Shown here: in pieces, positions 1 to 7,656 of the stretch
Position numbering within the stretch: position 1 is the first letter of the stretch
How the letters are laid out: every line of letters starts with the position of its first letter
Assembly (NCBI GenBank): GCA_041687095.1
Contig: JAWLCQ010000015.1
Location: forward strand, 1 to 49,135
Length of the DNA stretch: 49,135 nucleotides
From: JAWLCQ01 sp041687095
GTDB taxonomy: Bacteria > Planctomycetota > Phycisphaerae > SM23-33
Direction of reading: 5' to 3'
Program-made: the position numbers and the translations under genes
The notes under the pieces: model-generated
What the model was told of the DNA's origin: nothing
The model's input: only the letters and a program-made list of their open reading frames with translations
The model's database searches: none

Positions 1-1
1 C

Positions 2-137
2 CAAGCGGCAAACAGCGCCGCTTGAGGGTGGCACCCCGTGAACGGTTACCGCTTTTCGAATTCGGATTGGGCGGGCGCTCGATGACAAGCCCCGGTGGGA
101 TCGCAAGCAGGATCCGACCGGGGCTTGCCATTTGGCG
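2..137. repeat. Palindromic intergenic repeats at window start
   Basis: No gene is seen in 1-351. Positions 2-25 form a hairpin with arms CAAGCGGC and GCCGCTTG. Positions 86-95 (CAAGCCCCGG) pair with 118-127 (CCGGGGCTTG) around a 22-nt loop and continue into CCATTTGGCG. The same CGCCAAA-GGCAAGCCCCGG block returns as the outer arms of the hairpin cassette at 9191-9471, so it is a dispersed family. Bases 203-236 hold a separate 7-nt tandem array. Confidence 0.75.
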
Positions 138-202
138 TCCGTTGCGTTCGGTGCACCGTGCGTCGCATCGCGGACAGCGCATCCCCGCGCATCCCCCCAA
201 TC

Positions 203-236
203 GAAATTCGAAATTCAAAATTCAAAATTCAAAAAC
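203..236. repeat. 7-nt tandem array (AAATTCA-type)
   Basis: Four successive AAATTCN units of 7 nt each, strikingly AT-rich in a GC-rich context. It is one of several short degenerate arrays in the window. No inverted partner is visible inside the first 500 bases, though one may lie beyond the window edge. Confidence 0.8.
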
Positions 237-351
237 CCCTCCCCTCCGCTTCCTCTCAAGATCGCTCGCTCCCCCGGTCGATACATCCCATTGGACGCCG
301 CGGCGCCCCGCGCAGGGCGGGGCGAAACGACGGGTCCGGGAGTAGTACGCC

Positions 352-543
352 GTGTGCCCCTTCGCCGATCAAGGTGAATCCCGCTGCGCCGGACACTGGA
401 CGCTGAAGAACGTCTTCGACGCCTTCCGCCACTGCGCCGACAACTACCGCTCCTGCCCCGTCTATCGGCAGATGCTCGGCGATCTCGTCTCGGAGGCAGT
501 GCATTGTGAAGACCGAGAGCCCCTGCTCGCCGTTGCGTCCTGA
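352..543 (+). CDS. Small Cys-rich protein upstream of the recombinase
   Basis: A 63-residue product from a GTG start, preceded by GGGAG about 10 nt upstream and bounded by an in-frame TAG at 343-345. It opens Cys-Pro-Phe-Ala-Asp-Gln-Gly and has cysteines at about 2, 12, 28, 35 and 52 plus histidines, which suggests metal binding or disulfides; this is inference. Reading frame quality (CPFADQG, HWTLKNVFDAF, CPVYRQM) looks protein-like. It overlaps the downstream recombinase start by 38 nt in another frame, so the two are probably translationally coupled. Similar short CPFADQG-type proteins are, from memory, found in Phycisphaerae; function unknown. The alternative is a chance open frame. Confidence 0.6.
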   Translation: MCPFADQGESRCAGHWTLKNVFDAFRHCADNYRSCPVYRQMLGDLVSEAVHCEDREPLLAVAS

Positions 544-1435
544 GTACGCCCGCTCCCTCCGCGGGTTCCTCGACTACCTCCAGGCGGAGTGCGGGCTGGC
601 CGTCAACACCCGCAAGGCCTACGCCCGCGACCTCCACCACTTCTTCCGCTCCCTCGCCGCCGACGGGGATCCCGATCTGCCCGACCTGCGCCCCCGGCAC
701 GTCGAGCGGTTCCTGAGCTACGCCCGCCAGCAGGACCTCGCCGTCTCCTCCGCCGCCCGGGCCCTGGCGGCCGTGCGGATGTTCTGCCGCTTCCTCGTCG
801 TCGACGGCGTGCTCAAGCGCGACGTGTCCGCGAGCGTCGAGTCTCCCCACAAGTGGAACCGCCTGCCCACGGTCCTCGACCACGAGACGGCCATGCGGAT
901 CCTCCACGAACCGTCCGCCCCCGAGGACCCCTACCCGCTGCGCGATCGGACGATCCTGGCGGTGCTGTACGGCACGGGCGTGCGGGCCAGCGAACTCGCC
1001 AACCTCCCCCTCCCCGACGTGAACATGCACCTCGGGGTCGTCCGCGTCCTGGGCAAGGGGTCCAAGGAACGCATCGTCCCCATCGCCGACAGCGTCCTCG
1101 ACATCGTCCGCCAGTACGTCGAGTCCGAACGCCCCCACCTCTGCCGCCTCCCCGCGTCCCCGCACCTGCTGCTCTCCCGCACCGGCCGTAAGCTCGGCCG
1201 CGAGGACATCTTCCGCATCGTGACCAAGTACATCCGCCGCCTGGAACTGCGCGGAAAGGGGAGCCCGCACACGCTGCGGCACTGCTTCGCGACGCAACTG
1301 CTCGCCCACGGGGCCGACCTGCGAAGCGTCCAGGAAATGCTGGGGCACACCAACATCGCCACGACGCAGATCTACACCCACGTCGACGCCGAACGCCTCA
1401 AGGCCGTCCACGCCAAATTCCACCCGCGCGCGTAG
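506..1435 (+). CDS. xerC: Tyrosine recombinase, XerC/XerD family
   Basis: A 309-residue integrase-type recombinase. The N-terminal SAM-like core-binding domain spans about 15-105 and the catalytic domain about 120-305. All catalytic residues are visible: Arg160 (GTGVRASEL), Lys184 (GKGSKER), His255 and Arg258 (HTLRHCFAT), His281 (LGHTNI) and Tyr290. Length matches chromosomal XerC/XerD (about 300), so dimer resolution at dif is the likely role rather than phage integration; no attachment site or phage gene is nearby. The GTG start at 506 is chosen because CGGAGG lies 9 nt upstream. XerC versus XerD cannot be settled from sequence alone. Confidence 0.93.
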   Translation: MKTESPCSPLRPEYARSLRGFLDYLQAECGLAVNTRKAYARDLHHFFRSLAADGDPDLPDLRPRHVERFLSYARQQDLAVSSAARALAAVRMFCRFLVVDGVLKRDVSASVESPHKWNRLPTVLDHETAMRILHEPSAPEDPYPLRDRTILAVLYGTGVRASELANLPLPDVNMHLGVVRVLGKGSKERIVPIADSVLDIVRQYVESERPHLCRLPASPHLLLSRTGRKLGREDIFRIVTKYIRRLELRGKGSPHTLRHCFATQLLAHGADLRSVQEMLGHTNIATTQIYTHVDAERLKAVHAKFHPRA

Positions 1436-1622
1436 CGGCCACCTTGAAACGGGAATCCGCCGGGCAGGGGCGCCCGGGTACACAAGGGCCGGCAGCCCCC
1501 GCTCTCCACGCCTAGACCCCAACCGGGAAATGACCGTGTGAAAGTAAGAGTTCCCCCGAAGCGAGTTCGCTGATTCCCCCTCCGTCGCGTCACGCCCCCC
1601 GTTCACCGGGCGCAACAGGACC

Positions 1623-1841
1623 CTACGCGATCAACTGGCGCTCGCGTTCCTCGATGTACACCTTGTTAACGGTCTCGGGCACGAAGTTGGCCACGGCGGC
1701 CAGGTAGCCGCGGATGGCGTCATCCAGCTTGCCGTCGGCCTCATCACGCGTCGGGGCGCAGGTGATGCACCCGGGAAGCGTCATGCACTCCGCCTGGAAG
1801 CGTCCGTCTTCCTGTTGGTTGATTCGCACCAGGAACTTCAT
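1623..1841 (-). CDS. HicB-like antitoxin domain protein
   Basis: 72 residues: MKFLVRINQQEDGRFQAEC, then LPGC, then EADGKLDDAIRGYL, the usual HicB N-terminal pattern (DGxFxAxCxxLPGC and an EA-rich helix ending in YL). The ATG at 1841 has AGGAGA 7 nt upstream; a longer frame upstream lacks a good ribosome site. No HicA-like toxin is seen on either side, so this is an orphan or a stand-alone HicB-fold protein. It has no C-terminal DNA-binding domain, and the short length fits the solo HicB/UPF0150 group. Identification rests on the fold pattern. Confidence 0.8.
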   Translation of the reverse strand: MKFLVRINQQEDGRFQAECMTLPGCITCAPTRDEADGKLDDAIRGYLAAVANFVPETVNKVYIEERERQLIA

Positions 1842-2148
1842 TCGTCTGTCTCCTCTGCCGCTGCGCGCGGTCTGGAACTGCCTGCCCGTCTCGTACGTGT
1901 GAAACCCTCCCGAAGGTTCGCGCGCACACACGGCCGCGAATACTTCAGGCGCTGCGAGCGGATACGGCAGGAAAAACCACCCACTGTGCGGATGTCAGAT
2001 CTCAGGAACGGGCGGAAACGACTGGCCCGCCCCGGGATCGATCCTCATCTGCGCCGTGTGATTGTAGAAGCGGCAGGGGTATGGAATCAAGTCGAATTCG
2101 TTCAATACATTTGATGTGAGGCGAACGGGTTGCGGCCCGATCAAAAAC

Positions 2149-2260
2149 GGGGACAGGCGCCTCCGGGGCGAACTGCATGGCCCTGCGGAGTCCGTCCCCA
2201 TTTTCGCGCCAGGCACCTGCGCGGCGAACCGCAGGGCGGAGCCCGTCCCCCGTTCCAGGG
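2149..2260. repeat. Imperfect hairpin repeats (GGGGACAGGC...GTCCCC)
   Basis: The stretch 1842-2277 carries no convincing gene. At 2149-2200 GGGGACAGGCGCCTCCG pairs with a later GCGGAGTCCGTCCCC, and a second degenerate version (CAGGCACCTGCGCGGCGAA ... CGGAGCCCGTCCCC) follows to about 2251. Two tandem, slightly diverged hairpins of this type just downstream of the 3D-domain gene stop (2278, minus strand) could serve as a transcript end. Confidence 0.65.
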
Positions 2261-2277
2261 CCCCGCGGACGTGCCGC

Positions 2278-3072
2278 CTACCGTCGCAGGCCCAGCGTGC
2301 GGTGAAGGGGGCTGGCGGGGTCGGCGGGGACGCGGACGGTGACTTGGACCCACCGAACGCCCCACTTGCGGGCCTCGGCGTGCGAGCGGAAGAACACGTC
2401 CAGCCGCGAGCCCTTGATCTTCCCGCCCCGGTCGAGCACGGGGACCATCCGCCCGCCATCGTAGCCCGGGATCGAGACCATCGTGTGCATCGGCAGCACG
2501 GAGGTGTCGGCGGCGACGAAGCGCGACCCGTTGGCGTGGATGCTCTTGCCGCTGGCGGTGATGCCGTCGGCATGGCGGCCGCAGCACTTGGCGCAGGGGC
2601 AGTAGGCGGTAACCTTCATCCAGACCTGGACGGTCTGCTCGCGCGGCGGGGCGGCGGCGCGCGGGGCCGGCGTAGCGGCGGACTGCGGGGCCGGCGCGGG
2701 GGCAGGGGCGGGAGAGTTCGCAACCGGCGGCGGAACCGGCACTTGCGCCACAGGCGTCGTCCCGACCCCGGCGGCGGGCGCGGGGGCGGTTTCCGCAGAG
2801 GCCGGGGCCGGACTCGCGGTAACCCCGGGGGACGGACTGGCCGCAAGCTCCGATTCTGGCGCCACTTGCGCAACCTCCATCCCCTGCACCGCCGCCGCGT
2901 CCTCCTCCTGCGGGGACCGCAGCCGCACCAGGGCGGGCCCCGTCTCCGCCGCGCCCGCGGGGGCCATCGTCGGGGGCAGCTTCCCGACCCCCGAAGCCGG
3001 CGCCAGCAGGATGAACGACAGTACGGTCAGCGCGGACAGGAATACCACGAGTCGCAGTTTGATGGAGTGCAT
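2278..3072 (-). CDS. Secreted 3D-domain protein (putative cell-wall hydrolase)
   Basis: 264 residues from an ATG at 3072 followed by MHSIKLRLVVFLSALTVLSF, a signal peptide or N-terminal anchor. Residues about 35-155 are a Pro/Ala/Val-rich low-complexity linker. The C-terminal third carries a Cys-rich entry (KVTAYCPCAKCCG) and the 3D signature with GGRMVPVLDRGGKIKG and RLDVFF, the Asp residues of a double-psi beta-barrel related to MltA, YuiC and resuscitation factors. Known relatives act on peptidoglycan; that role is inferred here. A longer frame to 3276 lacks signal-like sequence and a ribosome site. Confidence 0.85.
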   Translation of the reverse strand: MHSIKLRLVVFLSALTVLSFILLAPASGVGKLPPTMAPAGAAETGPALVRLRSPQEEDAAAVQGMEVAQVAPESELAASPSPGVTASPAPASAETAPAPAAGVGTTPVAQVPVPPPVANSPAPAPAPAPQSAATPAPRAAAPPREQTVQVWMKVTAYCPCAKCCGRHADGITASGKSIHANGSRFVAADTSVLPMHTMVSIPGYDGGRMVPVLDRGGKIKGSRLDVFFRSHAEARKWGVRWVQVTVRVPADPASPLHRTLGLRR

Positions 3073-3489
3073 CAGGGTGGGTTCTCTCTTTGGATCGGCC
3101 GGGCTGTTCAGCTCATCGCGGGAAACAGGCGCCCGCAACGCCGGCGGTCGTATCGCTGAGGACCCCCTCCGTGAGATGGTTCGAGCCGTCGCGCCTCCCT
3201 GCACGCGTCTCTTTAGCTTACCCGAGAGTGGCATTTCTGGCAATGGGATCTTACTGTGCATGTTCGGCCGTCCCATGGGCGGCAGCGGGGAGGACCCCGC
3301 CCCCTTTCCGGCATTTGCGGGCGTTCCGGGGATCGCGAGACCAACCGTCGCGCCCCTTGCGGGTCCAATCCCGCAGGCCGATCCGAGCGGCCGGCGTTGC
3401 GGATTGCCCCGGCGGGGGCGAGCCTGCTATACTCCGAGGATGCGGGTCGGTCCGCCCACCGCCTGATCGCGAGCCCGAGGACGTTGCAG

Positions 3490-4752
3490 ATGCGAATCGC
3501 CTTTGCCGTTATTCTATGTGCCCCGATCGCGTTTTCCGGTGCGTTTGCCCTGGGAGACCTCCTCGTCCTCAAGCAGGGGGGCACGGTGGAGGGCACGGTG
3601 ACGATCGAGGGCGACACCGTCCTGGTCACCCGGGGCAGCAGCACGTTCCGCTACCCGCGGAGCGAGGTCGCCCGGATCGAATGGCAGGAGACGCCCGAGT
3701 CGCAGATCGCCCGCCGCCTCGCCGCCACCGATCCCAACGATCCCAACGCCCTCGCCGCCCTCGCCGCCTGGGCGAACACCGTGCCGCTCCCCGACAAGGC
3801 CCGCGAGGTCTACCAGCGCGTCCTCGCCCTCGACCCCAACCACCCCGACGCCCGCCGCGCCCTGGGCTTCCTCCGCGTCGACGCCCAGTGGCGCTCGGCC
3901 GACCAGGCCCTCGAACTCGCCCGCTCCCGCCTGCAGGCCGGGCGGTGCGACGAACTGGTCCGCGACCTCCTGCCCGCCCTGGAGCCCGTGCTGACCACCC
4001 GCGAGCAGAAGCTCGCCGCCTTGGAACTCCGCGCCGAGGCCCTCCTCCGACGCGGATCGTATCCCGAGGCCCGGAAAGCGTTTATCGAACTCGCCGAGGT
4101 CCTCGGACCCGCCAAAGGCACCCGCTCCTCCGCCGTCGCGTCCCTGCTCGCGGAGCACCCGGACGGCATGTTCGTGCTGCAGGACCCCTACCCCCCGACG
4201 GCGGTGTTGCTCCCGGAGGACCGCGAGGTCCTCCCCGCCGGACCCGCCCCGCTGAGCCATCCGCTCGCCCTGGCGGCGGCGCTGCTCCAGCAGGCCCGCC
4301 CCCACCTCACCGCCGGGCAGGACGCCATCAAGGACGCCACCGCCCTCACCGCCACCGACCCCGACGCCGCCAAGGCCAAGTACCTCCTCGCCGAGAAGGC
4401 CTTCGACCGCGCCGACGCCCTCGTGCCCGGCCTGGCCCGCTCGCACCGCATCGAGATGGCCCGCCGGAGGATCTCCGTCCTCCGCAACGACGCGGCCGCG
4501 GGGGCGAAAAAGTTTGACGACGAAAAATCCTCGCTCGCCGAAAAGCCCCTGACACCGGCCGCGTATCGCAATAAAATCCTCCGTCTGATCTACCTGCTGG
4601 ACCGCGTTCGGGACGACCTGAAAGAGATCCTGAAAATTGCGGAACCCTATTCCCGAGAACTCTACCTCGAAGTACAATGGGCCGAGCTTGATCTGAAGAC
4701 CATGGATAGCCTCCGCAAGATCCTCACGGAGGAACTGGATGCGAAGAACTAG
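3490..4752 (+). CDS. Secreted TPR-like protein
   Basis: 420 residues beginning MRIAFAVILCAPIAFSGAFA, a clean signal peptide, which fixes the start at 3490. Residues about 20-60 (LLVLKQGGTVEGTV, RYPRSEVARIEW) look like the small beta motif often found at the front of planctomycete repeat proteins. TPR-like helices follow (DKAREVYQRVLALDPNHPDARRALG). No catalytic motif was seen. Its last 14 nt overlap the start of the next gene, so the two form a translationally coupled pair: a periplasmic scaffold plus a peptidase is a plausible reading. Confidence 0.82.
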   Translation: MRIAFAVILCAPIAFSGAFALGDLLVLKQGGTVEGTVTIEGDTVLVTRGSSTFRYPRSEVARIEWQETPESQIARRLAATDPNDPNALAALAAWANTVPLPDKAREVYQRVLALDPNHPDARRALGFLRVDAQWRSADQALELARSRLQAGRCDELVRDLLPALEPVLTTREQKLAALELRAEALLRRGSYPEARKAFIELAEVLGPAKGTRSSAVASLLAEHPDGMFVLQDPYPPTAVLLPEDREVLPAGPAPLSHPLALAAALLQQARPHLTAGQDAIKDATALTATDPDAAKAKYLLAEKAFDRADALVPGLARSHRIEMARRRISVLRNDAAAGAKKFDDEKSSLAEKPLTPAAYRNKILRLIYLLDRVRDDLKEILKIAEPYSRELYLEVQWAELDLKTMDSLRKILTEELDAKN

Positions 4753-5974
4753 GCGATCGCTCGCGGCCGGCGGATTTCTGCTGACGGCCTTCGTGTGCGG
4801 GGCGCTGGCGACGGCGATTCCGGGCGACGGAGCGGACACGCTCCAGACGGCCCTGGAGGCGCTGCTCGACGGCCACAACGCCCGTGCCGAAGCCCTCGCT
4901 TCCCGTCTGACCGATCGAGGCGACGCCCCCTCGCCCCGGGCGTGGCTGGTGGTGGCGACGGCCCGCGAGAGGCTCGACCAGCCCGCCGACGCCCTCGCCG
5001 CCTACGAGGCCTTCCTCCCCTCCTGCCAGAGCGATACGGAACGCCAGTACGTCCAGCACCGCATCGACCACTGCCGCCAAACCCTCCGCCCCGCCCCCCG
5101 CCCGCAGGCCCCCAGCGCGTGGCTCACCGAGGAGGACCGGACCCTGCTCGCCGAGGTGGACGACACCTTCTACACCGAGTCCAGCGAGCACTTCATCGTC
5201 CGCGCCAAAAACCGCCACCTGACCAAGCTCATCGCCCGCGAGGCCGAACGCGTCCTCGCCCGCATCTGCTCCGACATCCTCCCCGGGCAGTCCTACCCGC
5301 ACAGCGTGAGCATCACGGTCTGGCCCGACCGCCAGGAGTACCTCGCCAACGCCCAGGAGTCGCCCCACTGGGCCGGCGGGGGGTTCAGCTTCTCCGCCCG
5401 CGACGGGGTCGTCACCCGCCGCATCGACCTCACCCAACGCACCGACGACGGGACCTTCAACCCCCTGACGCTCGACCGCGTCCTGCCCCACGAGATGTGC
5501 CACCTGGTCCTGCTGGAGTACTTCGGGGACAGCCCGTGCCCGCTGTTCCTCGACGAGGGCCTGGCGATGATGGCCGAGTACGGCACGGACCCGCAGCGGG
5601 TGCTGCTGGCGGGGGCGGCGCTGACGCAGGAGGCGGGGATCGGACTGGGCCAACTGGTGGCCATGGGCCCTCACAGCCTCACGAACCCCGACGTCTTCTA
5701 CGCCGAGGCCTACACCTTCGTCTCGTTCCTCCACACCCGCCTCCGCCGCGAGCAGTTCCGCGCGGTCCTCGGCTACATCAAGCAGGGCTGCACCGCCGCC
5801 GAGGCCGTCCAACGCGCCCTCCTCATCCCCCAGACCGAGGACTTCGCCCTCCGCCTCGCCGCCGAGTGGGAGGACGCCACCATCACCGACGCCCAGATCC
5901 TCCGCGCCCTCCAAACCGCCGCCCACCCCCGCGAAGGCGAGGAACCCACGCTCCTCGCACGCGAGCAGGAGTAG
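4739..5974 (+). CDS. Secreted gluzincin peptidase (peptidase MA-like)
   Basis: 411 residues with an N-terminal signal (RRSLAAGGFLLTAFVCGALA). Residues about 30-120 look helical and TPR-like. The catalytic part has HEMCH at 251-255 followed by LFLDEGLAMMAEY with Glu273, the HExxH plus downstream glutamate of the peptidase MA/gluzincin clan. Zinc binding by His251, His255 and Glu273 is expected from the family. Start at 4739 overlaps the previous gene by 14 nt. A long inverted-repeat hairpin (5988-6069) starts 14 nt after the stop. Substrate unknown. Confidence 0.85.
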   Translation: MRRTRRSLAAGGFLLTAFVCGALATAIPGDGADTLQTALEALLDGHNARAEALASRLTDRGDAPSPRAWLVVATARERLDQPADALAAYEAFLPSCQSDTERQYVQHRIDHCRQTLRPAPRPQAPSAWLTEEDRTLLAEVDDTFYTESSEHFIVRAKNRHLTKLIAREAERVLARICSDILPGQSYPHSVSITVWPDRQEYLANAQESPHWAGGGFSFSARDGVVTRRIDLTQRTDDGTFNPLTLDRVLPHEMCHLVLLEYFGDSPCPLFLDEGLAMMAEYGTDPQRVLLAGAALTQEAGIGLGQLVAMGPHSLTNPDVFYAEAYTFVSFLHTRLRREQFRAVLGYIKQGCTAAEAVQRALLIPQTEDFALRLAAEWEDATITDAQILRALQTAAHPREGEEPTLLAREQE

Positions 5975-5987
5975 GCTCCCACGCAAA

Positions 5988-6069
5988 AGAGAAGGCGGGG
6001 ATGCAGGAGATGCAGGGGATAAGAGTGAATCAACCCCCATCCCCTGCATCCCTTGTATCCCCGCTCTCT
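5988..6069. repeat. 9-nt degenerate repeats in an inverted pair after peptidase gene
   Basis: The left arm (5988-6020) is built of GGATGCAGG-like 9-nt units and the right arm (6039-6069) of the complementary CATCCCCTG-like units, so the transcript can fold into a stem of about 30 bp with few mismatches. A further run of TTCATCYGC-like units fills 6073-6127 up to the ribosome site of the next gene. It may end transcription of the upstream operon; the T-run after it is weak. Confidence 0.8.
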
Positions 6070-6144
6070 TTTCCTCATCCGCGTTCATCTGCATTCATCC
6101 CCGCTAAGTTCCTCCGGGTTCATCCCCGTTAGGAAGGAATCGCC

Positions 6145-6912
6145 ATGACGGACCCCGACGTACCGAAGCTCATCGAAGTCGCCCCGCGATTCCACGTCCG
6201 CCAGGAGATCGACAACATGGCGTGGATCGACCTGGGCGGATTCGCCGTGGTCGTCGATACGCTCGAGCACGCGGAGAAGGAGGCGGCCGTCTTCGACGCC
6301 ATCGCCGAGACGCTCGGGGACACGCCGATCCGCTACGTCCTCAACACGCACACGCACTACGATCACGTCGCCCTCAACGCCGCCTTCGTCCGCCGCTGCG
6401 GATCGGAGATCGTCAACGCCGAGACCACCGACATCCCCCCCGAGGGCAAGTGGTTCACCGGCGACCGCCGCCGCCTGCAGATGCTCCACACGCCCGGGAG
6501 TCACACCCGCGAGGACTGCATCCTCTGGTGCCCGGAGGACCGCGTGCTGCTGACGGGCGACCTGTTCGGGTGGGGGCTGATCCCGCTGACCACGTCCCTC
6601 CGCGACGAGTCGGCCGGGCGGCTGGTGGGGCTCTACGAGCGGATGATCGCCTTCGACGCCGCCACCGTCGTCCCCGGGCACGGGCCGCTGTGCGACACCG
6701 CCACGCTCGTCCGCTGGGTGGAGTACTTCCGCCGGCTGCGCCGCGACGCCGTCCGCCTCACCGCCGAGGGGCTCGACGACGACGCGATCCGCGCCCGCCT
6801 CGGTCCGCCCGAGGACATGCAGGACTGGTGGCGATTCACGCAGTGGAAGCACGCCGACACCCGCGACAAGGTCCTCCGCTCCGTCCGCCGCGGATTCCTG
6901 CATGCGGAGTGA
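6145..6912 (+). CDS. MBL-fold metallo-hydrolase
   Basis: 255 residues with the complete metallo-beta-lactamase fold ligands: HTHYDH (His69, His71, Asp73, His74), TPGSHTRED with His120, LLTGDL with Asp139, and PGHG with His179, so a binuclear zinc or iron site is expected. The C-terminal helices (RRLRRDAVRLTAEGLDDDAIRARL) resemble those of general MBL hydrolases of the glyoxalase II-like group. AGGAAGG lies just upstream of the ATG. The substrate cannot be inferred, and the neighbours do not define a pathway. Confidence 0.88.
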   Translation: MTDPDVPKLIEVAPRFHVRQEIDNMAWIDLGGFAVVVDTLEHAEKEAAVFDAIAETLGDTPIRYVLNTHTHYDHVALNAAFVRRCGSEIVNAETTDIPPEGKWFTGDRRRLQMLHTPGSHTREDCILWCPEDRVLLTGDLFGWGLIPLTTSLRDESAGRLVGLYERMIAFDAATVVPGHGPLCDTATLVRWVEYFRRLRRDAVRLTAEGLDDDAIRARLGPPEDMQDWWRFTQWKHADTRDKVLRSVRRGFLHAE

Positions 6913-7028
6913 CCCGCGCGATCCCTCCGTTCGGTTTCACCGCGGAGATCGCAGAGAGCGCGGAGACGGGGGGGTGTGGCCGGGTTTCGGTGGGTCCTTT
7001 GGCCACTACATCGCGCGTGGGGGATCCC

Positions 7029-7218
7029 AAATCCGAAACTCGAAACCCGAAATCCGAAACGAATTCAAAACGCCAAATCGGAATGACAGAAACGGGCTCC
7101 GGGTCTGCGGGAGTCGGCAATGCAAGCGAAGCGTCCTGTGGAGGAGTCGTGTTTGGGATTTCGGTCCTTCGGATTTCGGATTTGTTTCGGATTCCGTGCT
7201 TCGGATTTCGGATTTCGA
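7029..7218. repeat. Inverted pair of 7-nt arrays (AAAYYCG / CGGATTT)
   Basis: The gene-free stretch 6913-7362 holds a left array of AAATCCG, AAACTCG and AAACCCG units (7029-7082) and a right array of the complementary CGGATTT units (7155-7218), separated by about 70 nt. Together they can pair as a long imperfect hairpin. A CGCAGAGAGCGCGGAGA segment near 6950 is a further low-complexity piece. No open frame here looks like protein. Confidence 0.8.
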
Positions 7219-7362
7219 CGCTCCAGGCCGGTTCCTGATGCCATCCAACCCTCCCCGCCCGGCGCCCCACCGTTTTTCGGCCACACCCGAGACGGGGGAG
7301 GGCGATGATTCCGCTATGCTTCCCCGCCGGACGCGTGCGATAATGATGCAGGAGACAGGACC

Positions 7363-7620
7363 ATGTCACACACACTGGACTATAACGCGTACATCACCCG
7401 CAACCCCGAGACCTGCGGCGGACAGCCGGTGGTCAAAGGCACACGGGTGACGCTGCGGACGGTACTCTCCTCGCTCGCGGAGGGCGCGACCGAGGAGGAC
7501 ATCCTGACCGACTTCCCCTCGCTGACGCCCAAAGCCCTCCGCGCCGTCATCGCCTTCGCCGCCGCCTCCGCCGAGGAAGACCTCCCCATCCCCAGCGTAC
7601 CGAGCCTTCATGCGGATTAA
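7363..7620 (+). CDS. DUF433 antitoxin
   Basis: 85 residues with the DUF433 winged-helix pattern: ITRNPETCGGQPVVKGTR, then VLSSLAEGATEEDILTDFP and LTPKALRAVIAFAA. These proteins pair with DUF5615 (PIN-like) toxins in type II toxin-antitoxin loci. The ATG at 7363 follows GGAGACAGGACC. Its stop overlaps the start of a toxin reading frame that breaks after 12 codons (7610-7648), so here the antitoxin is orphaned and may persist as a regulator or as a recent relic. Confidence 0.88.
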   Translation: MSHTLDYNAYITRNPETCGGQPVVKGTRVTLRTVLSSLAEGATEEDILTDFPSLTPKALRAVIAFAAASAEEDLPIPSVPSLHAD

Positions 7621-7648
7621 GATCGACGAGAACCTTCCCGTAGACTAG
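7610..7648 (+). pseudogene. 5' remnant of DUF5615 PIN-like toxin
   Basis: An ATG overlapping the antitoxin end opens MRIKIDENLPVD and then stops at TAG (7646-7648). This is the conserved N-terminus of DUF5615 toxins, whose DENLP carries the first acidic residue of the PIN-like site. Immediately after the stop, GGAG serves as the ribosome site of the arabinofuranosidase at 7657. The rest of the toxin is absent, so a deletion appears to have fused the toxin start to the sugar-hydrolase gene. Confidence 0.8.
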
Positions 7649-7656
7649 GAGCCCGC

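Noticed and set aside
215..1615. Long minus-strand frames opposite real genes (also 3514-4878, 4724-6094, 7645-9618, 28501-31065, 45092-48172)
   Set aside because: All mirror well-supported genes on the other strand, have no motifs and show compositions expected from antisense GC-rich codons.
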